Origin: Phycisphaerae bacterium
Lineage (GTDB): Bacteria > Planctomycetota > Phycisphaerae > UBA1845
Direction: 5' to 3'
Assembly: GCA_022072505.1 (NCBI GenBank)
Contig: JAJVHU010000046.1
Location: forward strand, 1-50,858
Length of the DNA stretch: 50,858 nt
Part shown: positions 43,667-50,858 of the stretch, in pieces
How the letters are laid out: every line of letters starts with the position of its first letter
Numbering within the stretch: position 1 is the stretch's first letter
Notes under the pieces: model-generated
What the model was told of the DNA's origin: nothing
Databases searched by the model: none
What the model saw: the letters and a program-made list of their open reading frames with translations, nothing else
Translations under genes and position numbers: made by a program

Positions 43667-44024
43667 GGCGGTGGATTCCGGGTTTCGGACCGGCGCGCTT
43701 TTTCAGGACGCATCCGGCCGCAGTGTCCTGAGGCGCGCAGCCCGCGTGTAACTTAAGGGGTTCCGGCAAGCGACCCAAACCGGACCGGCGCGACGCGGAT
43801 ATCCGACATCGATCGCACCGCTGATCGCGCATCGCCTGTGTGATAATACGCAGCCGGCGGTTATCCGGCTCAATCAGGCTTGTTGCGGTGCAAACCTTGG
43901 CGCGGGATCAGGAAACTCGTAGCATCCCGCCCTTTCCGCGCCGTCGGTCGCGGGGCGAGGGATGCCGGTTTGCAGCCGGGCGCGCGGATCGCCTTGAGGA
44001 ACGCGTTCATCGCGCGGTCGGCTC

Positions 44025-45758
44025 ATGCAGAAGTACATTCCGAAGTCGGTCGTCTGTCTCCGGGAAGGATATGACCGGTCCACGGTTCTGGGGGATATCG
44101 CCGCCGGTTTGACGGTCGGGATCATCGCCCTTCCGCTGGCGATGGCGTTCGGCATCGCGTCGATCCCCGACTCCGTCGCCGCGGACCTGGCCTCACGTCT
44201 GCCGTGGTTGACGCCGCCCGCGATGGGTCTTTTCACCGCCGTCGTCGGGGGTTTCCTGATCTCCGCGCTCGGGGGCAGCCGGGTGCAGATCGGCGGACCG
44301 ACCGGCGCGTTCATCGTGATCGTGTACGACATCGCCGCCCGGCACGGGTACGAGGGGCTGGCGACCGCGACGTTGATGGCGGGGGTCATCGTGATTCTGA
44401 TGGGCGTCGCGGGGTTCGGGGCGATGATCAAGTTCATCCCCTACCCGGTGACCACCGGTTTCACGGCGGGGATCGCCGTCATCATCGCATCGTCGCAGGT
44501 CAAGGATTTTCTCGGTTTGAGCTTCGCGGGCGGCATTCCGGCTGAGTTCGTCGAAAAGTGGAAAGTGTTCGTCGAACACTGGCGGACGTTCGACGGGCGC
44601 ACGCTGGGCGTCGGGCTGGGTTCGTTGGCGGTGATGATCGTTTTGCGTCGTATTGCTCCGCGCATGCCCGGCGCGATCGTCGCGGTCGTGCTCGCGTCGG
44701 CGGTGGTGTATCTGGCGGGTTTCGACAAGTTATCCGGCGGGACGGTGGAGACGATCGGATCGCGCTTCGGGGGCGTGCCGCGGTCGCTGCCCACGCCGCA
44801 CGTCCCGATCAGCCTGGGGCTGGTCAAAGACCTGCTTCCCGACGCGACGACCATCGCGCTGCTGTGTGCGATCGAGTCGCTGCTTTCGGCGGTCGTCGCC
44901 GACGGCATGACCGGCCGGCGGCACAAGGCGGATTGCGAACTGGTGGGCCAGGGCGTGGCGAACATCGCGTCGGCGTGTTTCTGGGGGATCCCGGCGACGG
45001 GGGCGATCGCCCGCACGGTGGCGAACATCAAGTCCGGCGGGCGGTCGCCGCTGGCGGGCATGATCCACGCCGCGACGCTCCTGGCGTTCATGCTCGCCGC
45101 CGCCCCGCTGGCGAAGCTGATCCCGCTGTCGACGCTGGCGGCGGTGCTGCTGGTGGTCGCGTACAACATGAGCGAGAAGGATCACTTCATCACGCTCTTC
45201 CGCGCCCCGGTGTCGGACGTCATTGTGCTGCTGACGACGTTCGGGCTGACGGTGTTCACGGATCTGACCGTCGCGGTCGGGGTGGGCGTCGTTCTGGCGG
45301 CGCTGCTTTTCATGAAACGGATGGCGGCGGTGAGCAATGTCAGCTCGATCTCGCAGGAGCTGGCGGACGACGACGAGGAAGCGCCGGACCCCATGTCGAT
45401 CGCCCTGCGCCAAGTGCCCCCCGAGGTCGAGGTGTTCGAGATCAACGGACCGTTCTTCTTCGGCGTGGCGGACCGTCTGAAGGACACGCTCAACCAGTAC
45501 GAGCGCCCGCCGAAGGTCTTCATCCTCCGCATGCGCCGCGTCAACGCGATCGACGCCACCGGCCTGCACGCCCTCGAGGAATTCTGGATCAAGTGCCGCC
45601 GTCAGGGAGTCATGCTTGTCCTGTCGGGGGTGCATGCGCAGCCGCTCTTCGCGATGGTCAAGGCGGGGCTGGACGGGAAGATCGGCGAGCAGAACATGTT
45701 CGACAACATCGACGGGGCGCTGGAACGGGCACGCCAACTGATCAGCAAGACCCCCTGA
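44025..45758 (+). CDS. SulP family anion transporter with STAS domain
   Basis: 577 residues. The membrane part (about 20-430) has some ten or more helices, including DIAAGLTVGIIALPLAMAF, the SulP signature around GGSRVQIGGPTGAFIVIVYD, and FWGIPATGAIARTVANIKSG. The cytoplasmic STAS domain runs from about 460 to 570 (VEVFEINGPFFFGVADRLKD, FILRMRRVNAIDATGLHALEE). SulP proteins move sulfate, bicarbonate or other anions. No carbonic anhydrase or sulfate-assimilation gene is adjacent, so the substrate is open. The N-terminus is as in family members; ribosome site weak. Confidence 0.92.
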   Translation: MQKYIPKSVVCLREGYDRSTVLGDIAAGLTVGIIALPLAMAFGIASIPDSVAADLASRLPWLTPPAMGLFTAVVGGFLISALGGSRVQIGGPTGAFIVIVYDIAARHGYEGLATATLMAGVIVILMGVAGFGAMIKFIPYPVTTGFTAGIAVIIASSQVKDFLGLSFAGGIPAEFVEKWKVFVEHWRTFDGRTLGVGLGSLAVMIVLRRIAPRMPGAIVAVVLASAVVYLAGFDKLSGGTVETIGSRFGGVPRSLPTPHVPISLGLVKDLLPDATTIALLCAIESLLSAVVADGMTGRRHKADCELVGQGVANIASACFWGIPATGAIARTVANIKSGGRSPLAGMIHAATLLAFMLAAAPLAKLIPLSTLAAVLLVVAYNMSEKDHFITLFRAPVSDVIVLLTTFGLTVFTDLTVAVGVGVVLAALLFMKRMAAVSNVSSISQELADDDEEAPDPMSIALRQVPPEVEVFEINGPFFFGVADRLKDTLNQYERPPKVFILRMRRVNAIDATGLHALEEFWIKCRRQGVMLVLSGVHAQPLFAMVKAGLDGKIGEQNMFDNIDGALERARQLISKTP

Positions 45759-45980
45759 CCTCTGATCGGCAAGCCCGCGTCCCGACGAACCGCCCGGGAA
45801 GCCGCCCTGCAACGCTCCGCCTCCCTCGTGTTCCACGCCGATTTCGGCGCAACCGCGGCGTCTGCAATGCCCGCCGCCCCTTCCGACATGGTGGAACAGG
45901 GCGTCAACCCGGGCGAGCAGGGCGCTCGGCTTCGGGGCGGGATTCGTTGACGCGGTCTTGCAAAAGAAGGGGAATTCATC

Positions 45981-46586
45981 ATGAGGAAGACCTGGATGGC
46001 GGCGGGGTGCGGCGTGGTTCTGGCGACGGCGGCGTCGGCGCAGACGGTGCATATCGTGAATCAGGCGGGGGACAGTTTTGCCCCGGCCGACATCACGATC
46101 CAGCAGGGGGACAGCGTGCGCTGGGTCTGGTCCAGCGGTCTGCACACGGTCACGCACGGCGCGCCGTGCTCGACGGATCCGAACCCGCTGTTTGACGCCC
46201 CGCTGGACACCAACAACCGCACCTTCGAGTTTCAATTCAACACGCCGGGCGTCGTGCCCTACATCTGTCGGTTTCACTGCGCTTTCATGGACATGTTCGG
46301 CAGCGTCACCGTCGAAGGCGGCGGCGGCGGGTGCGGCGGCGACGAGGCGATCGGCAAAACCCCCTGCAAGAACCGCGACGGCGAGAACATCCTCAAGGTC
46401 AAGCTGACGGGCGCCCCGGGCGACACCTTCGACGTCACAATCAGCAACGGCGACAGCAAGAGCGGCACGATCAACTCTCGCGGCAAGGGCAAGGCGAAGT
46501 TCCGCCCGGTGCCCAGCGGCGGCGGCACGGCCACCGCGACCTTCGGATGCGGCGCCGAGGTCAGCAAGGATTACTCTTGTCCGTGA
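45981..46586 (+). CDS. Secreted plastocyanin-like cupredoxin
   Basis: 201 residues. A signal peptide is cleaved probably after residue 20 (ATAASA). The domain at 21-112 is a type-1 copper fold: FAPADITIQQGDSVRWVW, His55 in GLHTVTHG, and YICRFHCAFMDMFGSVTV supplying Cys96, His99 and Met103 or 105. A Gly-rich hinge leads to a second domain of about 80 residues with three Cys and DGENILKVKLTGAPGDTF, not recognised. It should bind copper and carry electrons outside the cytoplasm. GAAGGGG ribosome site; 222 bases after the SulP gene. Confidence 0.87.
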   Translation: MRKTWMAAGCGVVLATAASAQTVHIVNQAGDSFAPADITIQQGDSVRWVWSSGLHTVTHGAPCSTDPNPLFDAPLDTNNRTFEFQFNTPGVVPYICRFHCAFMDMFGSVTVEGGGGGCGGDEAIGKTPCKNRDGENILKVKLTGAPGDTFDVTISNGDSKSGTINSRGKGKAKFRPVPSGGGTATATFGCGAEVSKDYSCP

Positions 46587-46681
46587 CCGGAGCCGCGCCG
46601 CAACCGGAACTGCGGGATGCGCGGCATCCGCCACGACGCAACGATCGACACCGCATCCTCCTCGCTTTGCGGTGAATACGT

Positions 46682-46742
46682 CTGACCCGACGGGGGTGGG
46701 GTCAGTTCGGCGGGGTCCGGTTCAACGCGAACCGGACCCCGC
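46682..46742. terminator. Two hairpins between convergent genes
   Basis: CTGACCC/GGGTCAG (46682-46705) is followed by a perfect 14-bp stem GCGGGGTCCGGTTC/GAACCGGACCCCGC with loop AACGC (46710-46742). They lie between the convergent cupredoxin and hom genes. No T-tract follows, so termination would not be of the classic kind. Confidence 0.6.
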
Positions 46743-46795
46743 GCGTATGCGCCCGACGCCGCAACTCGGTGACAGCGGGGACGCGCTCACCCTCG

Positions 46796-48061
46796 TCAGC
46801 TCTTCCGCGCCGGATTCTGAACCCGCAGTGCAATCAGGTTGTCCTCCGGCGCCCCCAGCGCCGCGATCCGGTCGACGATGTCGTCCTCGCAAGGCTCCGT
46901 CAACGCGCGCACCGTCCGTAAACGTTCATCCTCCGGACACCGGGCGACCTCGATCCGGCGCACTTCAACACCCTGCCCGGTCAGCCCGTCCAGCCAGCGC
47001 CGCGGCAGCGCCCGAGGCGCCGCACAGGTGATGCGCAGATAGCGCGCTGTCGGCCTGGCGGGCGCCGGTTTTACCGTCCTCCACCTCGGCGCCGGCGTGT
47101 CGGGTTTTGCCGCGGCGTCCAGCACGTCGGAAAGCAGCGCCGAAGCCGTCGGACCGCCGCCCGCGCCCCGCCCCTGAAAGATCAGGTCTCCGCTCGACTG
47201 TCCGTGTACGATCAGCACGTTCTCCTCATCCCGGACCCGCGCCGCCGCGGCGCCTTGCGGAATCAGTTCAGGCCCCACCGACGCCCGGATGTCTCCGCAA
47301 TCGTCGAGTTCGGCCCGCGCGATCAGCCGGATCGTGTAACCCCAGCGGCGCACCGCCGCCAGGTCCGCCGCGGTCACTTTCGTCATGCCTTCGCGCGGGA
47401 TCCGGTCCGGCGGGATCGTCGCGCCGAACGCCGTTCCGCAGAGGATCGCCGTCTTAAGGGCCGCGTCGATCCCCTCCACGTCGTTCGTCGGGTCCGACTC
47501 CGCGAACCCGCGCCGCCGGGCCTCGATCAATGCTTCCGCATAAGGGTCGCCCTCCTCCATCCGGGACAGGATGAAGTTCGTCGTTCCGTTCAGCACGCCC
47601 TCGAACGACGTCAACCGGTCCGCCGCAAGCGCGTGCCGCAGCGACCGCACCACCGGAACTCCGGCGCACACGCACGCCTCATACCCGAACGCCCGGCGCC
47701 TCCGGTCTGCAAGCGTCAGGAGACGATCATGATGCGACGCCAGCACAAGCTTGTTCGCCGTCACCACCGGTTTCCCGCGCTCCAGCGCCTCGGTCAGCAG
47801 CGAACACGCGGGTTCGTCTCCGCCCAGCGCCTCGACGACGACGTCGACCCCGTTGCGCACCACGTCCTCCGGACGGTCCGTCAGCAGCGCCGAATCCACG
47901 CCTCGGGATAGCGATCGATCGCGCACCAGGATCTTCTCAATCCGAGGTCGCAATCCGGTCCGCGCCGCGATCGCGTCCGTGTTCCGGGCGACCAGTTCGA
48001 CGACGCCGCGCCCCACCGTGCCGCAACCGAGCAAACCGATCCTGACTTCGCGCGCACTCAT
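46796..48061 (-). CDS. hom: Homoserine dehydrogenase
   Basis: 421 residues from ATG 48061. It reduces aspartate semialdehyde to homoserine on the path to threonine and methionine. Rossmann motif IGLLGCGTVGRGVVELV, VVVEALGGDEPA, GKPVVTANKLVLA, then the catalytic region FEGVLNGTTNFILSRMEEG and FAESDPTNDVEGIDAALKTAIL. The C-terminal 80 residues (YLRITCAAPRALPRRWLDGL) are an ACT-like regulatory domain as in full-length enzymes. The ATG overlaps the metB-like stop as ATGA, so both are made together. With dapA elsewhere in the window, it draws on the same semialdehyde. Confidence 0.95.
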   Translation of the reverse strand: MSAREVRIGLLGCGTVGRGVVELVARNTDAIAARTGLRPRIEKILVRDRSLSRGVDSALLTDRPEDVVRNGVDVVVEALGGDEPACSLLTEALERGKPVVTANKLVLASHHDRLLTLADRRRRAFGYEACVCAGVPVVRSLRHALAADRLTSFEGVLNGTTNFILSRMEEGDPYAEALIEARRRGFAESDPTNDVEGIDAALKTAILCGTAFGATIPPDRIPREGMTKVTAADLAAVRRWGYTIRLIARAELDDCGDIRASVGPELIPQGAAAARVRDEENVLIVHGQSSGDLIFQGRGAGGGPTASALLSDVLDAAAKPDTPAPRWRTVKPAPARPTARYLRITCAAPRALPRRWLDGLTGQGVEVRRIEVARCPEDERLRTVRALTEPCEDDIVDRIAALGAPEDNLIALRVQNPARKS

Positions 48062-49380
48062 ATCGCGGTCTCCCTTGCCGCACAGGCGTCTTCCAACCGC
48101 GCCCCGTCCCGACAGACGCGCGGCGGCGGTTCCGGCGGCGTCTTGCGCGCCCTCGAGCCTCTCGCGGATGCGGCACACTCCAGCGCCGCGGCCAGGTCCG
48201 CGATCAGGTCTTCCGCGTCCTCGATGCCGACCGAAAGGCGGATCAATCCGTCACGGATGCCGTTGCCGCGGCGCACCTCCGGTTCGACCGAGGCGTGCGT
48301 CATCGTTGGCGGGTGACACCAGAGCGATTTCACGCCGCCGAGGCTTTCCGCGAGCGTCCACAACCGGCATCCCGAGGCAAAGCGCTTCACCGCCTCCACG
48401 TCATCGCCCAGCTCGAACGAGACCACGCCGCCGAAATCCCGCTGCTGACGACGCGCCAGGGCGTACTGCGGGTGCGACGCCAGACCCGGGTAGTAAACGC
48501 GCTTCACCGCCGGATGCTCGGCAAGAAACTCCGCCACGCGGCGCGCATTCAGACAATGCCGCTCGACGCGAAGCCCGACCGTCCGCAGTCCTCGCAGCAC
48601 CAGGAAGCAATCCTGCGGACCGGGGACCGCCCCGACCGCGTTCTGAAAAAACCTGAACGGCTCGTGCAGCTCGGCGTCGCGCGTGAGGATCGCCCCGCCC
48701 AGCACGTCGCTGTGCCCCGCCAGGGACTTCGTCGTCGAGTGAACCACGACGTCCGCGCCGAGATCCAGCGGTCGCTGAAGCACCGGCGTGGCGAACGTGT
48801 TGTCCACCACCGACACGACACCGGCCCGCCGGGCGATCCCGGCGCACGCCTCGATGTCCGTCAGACGCAGCAGCGGGTTCGACGGCGACTCCAGCCACAA
48901 CAGGCGCGTCCGCCGGGTGATCGCTCCGGCGACGTTCGCCGGGTCGGTCGTGTCCACGAAGGTGAACGTCACGCCGAACTTCGCATAAAGCTTCGTGAAG
49001 ATGCGGTACGCGCCCCCGTAAAGATCCTGTCCGGCCACCACGTGATCGCCGGACTTGAGCACGTTGAGAACGTTGTTGATCGCCGCCATCCCGCTGGCGA
49101 ACGCCAGCCCGTGCTCCGCGCCCTCCAGCGTCGCAAGCTGTCGCTCCAGCGCCGTGCGCGTCGGGTTGCCCGTGCGGCTGTAACAGTACGCCGGCGTGCC
49201 GCCCACCTCGTCCTGTCCGTAAGTAACCGTCTGATAAACCGGCACGTTGACGGAACCGCTCAGCGGGTCGTCGAACGCGCCGCCGTGGATCGCAATTGTG
49301 TCAAACGCCGGGCGTGCGAGCCCCTGAACCTCGCCCCGGATGTCGCGTCTCTCGTTCCGGCTGTCGTGTCTGATGCTCAT
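48058..49380 (-). CDS. Cystathionine gamma-synthase-type PLP enzyme
   Basis: 440 residues of the Cys/Met metabolism PLP family. Visible: VNVPVYQTVTYGQDEVGG, YSRTGNPTRTALERQLATLEGAE, FASGMAAINNVL, SVVDNTFATPVLQRPLDLGAD, and HSTTKSLAGHSDVLGGAI with the PLP lysine. The C-terminus has WTLAESLGGVKSLWCHPPTMTHAS and LIRLSVGIEDAEDLIADL. The family covers MetB, MetC, O-acetylhomoserine sulfhydrylase and MegL. Being coupled to hom suggests use of an activated homoserine for methionine, most likely MetB. About 40 Arg/Ala-rich residues are added after the normal end, up to the overlap with hom. Leader regulation is described separately. Confidence 0.9.
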   Translation of the reverse strand: MSIRHDSRNERRDIRGEVQGLARPAFDTIAIHGGAFDDPLSGSVNVPVYQTVTYGQDEVGGTPAYCYSRTGNPTRTALERQLATLEGAEHGLAFASGMAAINNVLNVLKSGDHVVAGQDLYGGAYRIFTKLYAKFGVTFTFVDTTDPANVAGAITRRTRLLWLESPSNPLLRLTDIEACAGIARRAGVVSVVDNTFATPVLQRPLDLGADVVVHSTTKSLAGHSDVLGGAILTRDAELHEPFRFFQNAVGAVPGPQDCFLVLRGLRTVGLRVERHCLNARRVAEFLAEHPAVKRVYYPGLASHPQYALARRQQRDFGGVVSFELGDDVEAVKRFASGCRLWTLAESLGGVKSLWCHPPTMTHASVEPEVRRGNGIRDGLIRLSVGIEDAEDLIADLAAALECAASARGSRARKTPPEPPPRVCRDGARLEDACAARETAI

Positions 49381-49419
49381 GTGCTTCGTCCTTGCAATTG
49401 CCGTGTTCCTATCGGGATC

Positions 49420-49446
49420 CCCCGCCGGCGCGCGGCGCCGGCGGGG
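49420..49446 (-). promoter_or_regulatory. Strong hairpin in the metB-like leader
   Basis: Perfect 12-bp stem CCCCGCCGGCGC/GCGCCGGCGGGG with loop GCG, ending 39 bases before the start codon of the metB-like gene. It is followed by AAGGACG, the ribosome site. It may shape initiation or RNA stability. Confidence 0.5.
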
Positions 49447-49583
49447 ACCGGCGACCCGTGCGGTTTCGCCGGAGAACTCGCTGGGATTGCCTGAGTTTCG
49501 TGGCCGGGACGGCGAGGCAGGCGCGCACTCCGGTCCGGGTCAGTCAGCCCGGGTGGACGAAGCAGGAAGATCGAGCGGTCGGG

Positions 49584-49606
49584 AAAAAGCGGATCAGGCG
49601 ACCCGC
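49584..49606 (-). terminator. Intrinsic terminator inside the metB-hom leader
   Basis: On the minus strand GCGGGTC-GCCT-GATCCGC (7-bp stem, one G-T pair) is followed directly by TTTTT, about 200 bases before the coding start. A second stem, CCCGGGCACGGG with CCTGTGCCGGGG (49610-49642), lies just before it. A terminator in front of its own operon suggests attenuation or a riboswitch platform. Confidence 0.6.
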
Positions 49607-49692
49607 GAGCCCCGGCACAGGATCTTCCGCCCCGTGCCCGGGCGACGCATCGCCATCGTCAACGTCAGATTGTTTTGTCTGCCGTATTGCAT
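49594..49692 (-). CDS. Possible 32-residue leader peptide of metB-hom
   Basis: An open frame starting about five bases after the predicted transcription start, so it would be read as a leaderless message. It has three Met codons (residues 1, 13, 15, the last two as ATG-GCG-ATG) and ends with its stop codon inside the terminator hairpin at 49584-49606. That geometry would let a ribosome affect the terminator. No ribosome site is seen, and length and content could be chance. Confidence 0.3.
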   Translation of the reverse strand: MQYGRQNNLTLTMAMRRPGTGRKILCRGSRVA

Positions 49693-49703
49693 GTCCGACT
49701 TCG

Positions 49704-49733
49704 TGTATATTACCTCGATCGGCGGGTTGTCAA
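49704..49733 (-). promoter_or_regulatory. Sigma70-like promoter of metB-hom
   Basis: -35 TTGACA (49728-49733) and -10 TATACA (49704-49709) with an 18-base spacer; TAATAT overlaps the -10 region at closer spacing. Transcription would begin near 49697 and give a leader of about 315 bases. The -35 box lies just before the ATG of the divergent MFS gene. Confidence 0.65.
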
Positions 49734-49740
49734 GCCCCGC

Positions 49741-50858
49741 ATGAGCCGCGTCATGCTTTTTCGTTTCAGTCTTTACGGTTTCCTCAAGAATCAAAGATAT
49801 TTCGAGCCTTTTTTTCTGCTGATTCTGCTGGACCGGGGTCTGTCGTTCACGGCGGTCGGCTTTCTGATCGCGTTCCGCGAGCTGGTCGTCAACGTCCTCG
49901 AAATCCCCACCGGTGCGATCGCCGACGTCTGCGGCCGACGGGCCTCCCTGATCCTGTCGTTCCTCGCCTACATCGCGGCTTTCGCCGTCTTCGCCGAGGC
50001 GGCCTCCTTGCCGTTGTTGTACGCGGCGATGTTCTGCTTCGGTGTCGGCGAGGCGTTCCGCACCGGGACGCACAAGGCGATGATCTTCACCTGGCTGCGC
50101 CTGAACGAACGAGAACACGAACGCACGAAGGTTTACGGTTACACGCGGTCGTGGAGTCAGTTGGGGTCCGCGGCGTCGGTCGTCGTGTCCGCCGTGTTCG
50201 TCCTGGTCAGCGGCGACTACGCCGCGGTGTTCTACCTGTCGATCGCGCCTTGCGCGCTGAACATCGTCAATTTTCTCGGATATCCCCGCGAGGTGGACGG
50301 CGAGCGGTCCGGCGCTTCCCTCGGCGCCGTCGTGCGGCATACGTGGCGTTCCCTGCGCGACGCGTTTCGAAAACCGGGCCTTCGCAGGCTCGTGCTCGAA
50401 TCCGTCGGTTTCGAGGGGACGTTCGACGCGGTCAAGGATTACCTTCAGCCCGTGCTCGGCGCGGTTGCGCTGGCGGCGGCGGCGCACTGGGCCTCGGTGG
50501 AGCGTTATTCCGATCCGCAGCGCGCGGCGCTTTTCATCGGACCGGTTTACTTCGTCGTGTTCATTCTGACTTCGCTGAGCAGCCGGCACGCGCATCGTCT
50601 TTGCGAAAAGGCGGGCGGAGAGGAGCGCGCGGCGGGCCGGTTGTGGGCGGTCGCCGCCGCCGTGTACGCCGTGCTCACCCTTGCGGCCTTCACCGCTCCC
50701 GGCGTCCTGGACTCCGCGTCGCCGGATGCGCCGCGCGCCGCGGAATTCTCCCTCGCCGGCGCGGGGATGATCGCCGCGTTCGTCGCCCTCCACGTCGCCC
50801 AGAACCTCTGGCGCCCGATCCTCATCTCCCGCTTCGACACTCACGGCAGCGAGGCGCA
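49741..50858 (+). CDS. MFS transporter (cut by the window end)
   Basis: At least 372 residues from ATG 49741, open to the last base. The N-terminal half shows helices FFLLILLDRGLSFTAVGFLI and the motif-A loop EIPTGAIADVCGRRASLIL. Then come YAAMFCFGVGEAFRTGTHKA, a helix AASVVVSAVFVLVSGDYAAV, and a central cytoplasmic loop with GERSGASLGAVV. Further helices include FIGPVYFVVFILTSL and LWAVAAAVYAVLTLAAF. It belongs to the major facilitator superfamily; the substrate cannot be told. The end is missing. It diverges from the metB-hom operon with no gap beyond the promoter. Confidence 0.83.
   Translation, partial: MSRVMLFRFSLYGFLKNQRYFEPFFLLILLDRGLSFTAVGFLIAFRELVVNVLEIPTGAIADVCGRRASLILSFLAYIAAFAVFAEAASLPLLYAAMFCFGVGEAFRTGTHKAMIFTWLRLNEREHERTKVYGYTRSWSQLGSAASVVVSAVFVLVSGDYAAVFYLSIAPCALNIVNFLGYPREVDGERSGASLGAVVRHTWRSLRDAFRKPGLRRLVLESVGFEGTFDAVKDYLQPVLGAVALAAAAHWASVERYSDPQRAALFIGPVYFVVFILTSLSSRHAHRLCEKAGGEERAAGRLWAVAAAVYAVLTLAAFTAPGVLDSASPDAPRAAEFSLAGAGMIAAFVALHVAQNLWRPILISRFDTHGSEA

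Noticed and set aside
44558..46195. 545-codon plus-strand frame overlapping the SulP gene
   Set aside because: Out of frame with SulP and cupredoxin, Arg/Gly-rich, no family features.
49381..49697. SAM-I or SAM-II riboswitch before metB-hom
   Set aside because: The conserved core words of these classes could not be found by eye, so only a generic attenuator is proposed.
49594..50844. 416-codon minus-strand open frame opposite the MFS gene
   Set aside because: The plus strand has clear membrane helices and the MFS motif-A loop; only the last 32 codons of the minus frame are considered, as a possible leader peptide.

Overview
The window is about 50.9 kb of high-GC bacterial DNA (roughly two thirds G+C by eye) that looks like a chromosomal segment of a planctomycete (Planctomycetota, possibly Phycisphaerae-like). 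The reasons are several Hanks-type Ser/Thr kinases with membrane modules, an ECF sigma factor gene overlapping a kinase-TPR gene, secreted proteins with thrombospondin-3 or RTX repeats, a zinc-ribbon membrane protein, and wide intergenic spaces with short dispersed repeats. The placement is inference; there is no rRNA or other decisive marker.

Layout. 0.1-0.5 kb: tRNA-Pro(TGG) with terminator, then tandem and dispersed repeats. 0.5-7.8 kb: Orn/Lys/Arg decarboxylase (-), LeuA-like acyltransferase and NTF2-like secreted protein (+), cysteine-desulfurase-like enzyme (-), lipoprotein-type methyltransferase (+). 7.8-18.2 kb: one long minus-strand run, in transcription order FHA/repeat protein, three paralogous kinases (C, B, A) with different membrane C-termini, pdxJ, dapA, a membrane protein and a 64-residue protein. 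18.2-19.0 kb: non-coding, rich in palindromes. 19.0-30.2 kb: mostly envelope and secreted proteins: TSP3 lipoprotein, coiled-coil protein, LolC/E-like permease, a small 18-Cys protein, zinc-ribbon protein, MarC, cyclophilin lipoprotein with Ig-like modules, Wzz-like protein, and two coupled unknown genes. 30.6-32.1 kb: paaB-like and paaC-like genes without paaA. 32.2-38.9 kb: epimerase, HDOD protein, ECF sigma plus kinase-TPR pair, RTX-type secreted protein. 39.2-50.9 kb: pyruvate phosphate dikinase, glycosyltransferase 9, SulP transporter, cupredoxin, metB-like and hom operon with a long structured leader, and a partial MFS transporter.

Links between genes. The FHA protein and the three kinases beside it suggest a phospho-threonine signalling module at the membrane. 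The ECF sigma factor and its kinase-TPR partner overlap by four bases. Other ATGA overlaps (pdxJ/dapA at the upstream alternative start, membrane protein/64-aa protein, metB/hom, and the 28.8-30.2 kb pair) mark co-translated genes. metB-hom has a sigma70-like promoter, a short Met-containing reading frame and an intrinsic terminator before the first gene, which reads as an attenuator.

Mobile-type sequence is limited to small non-autonomous elements. A ~105 bp element with imperfect terminal inverted repeats occurs twice in opposite orientation, once just before paaC and once forming the stop codon of the dikinase gene. A second ~110 bp element with 19-bp inverted repeats occurs at 20.1 kb, with a related tandemly expanded copy at 0.3 kb. 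No transposase, integrase, CRISPR array or phage gene was seen.
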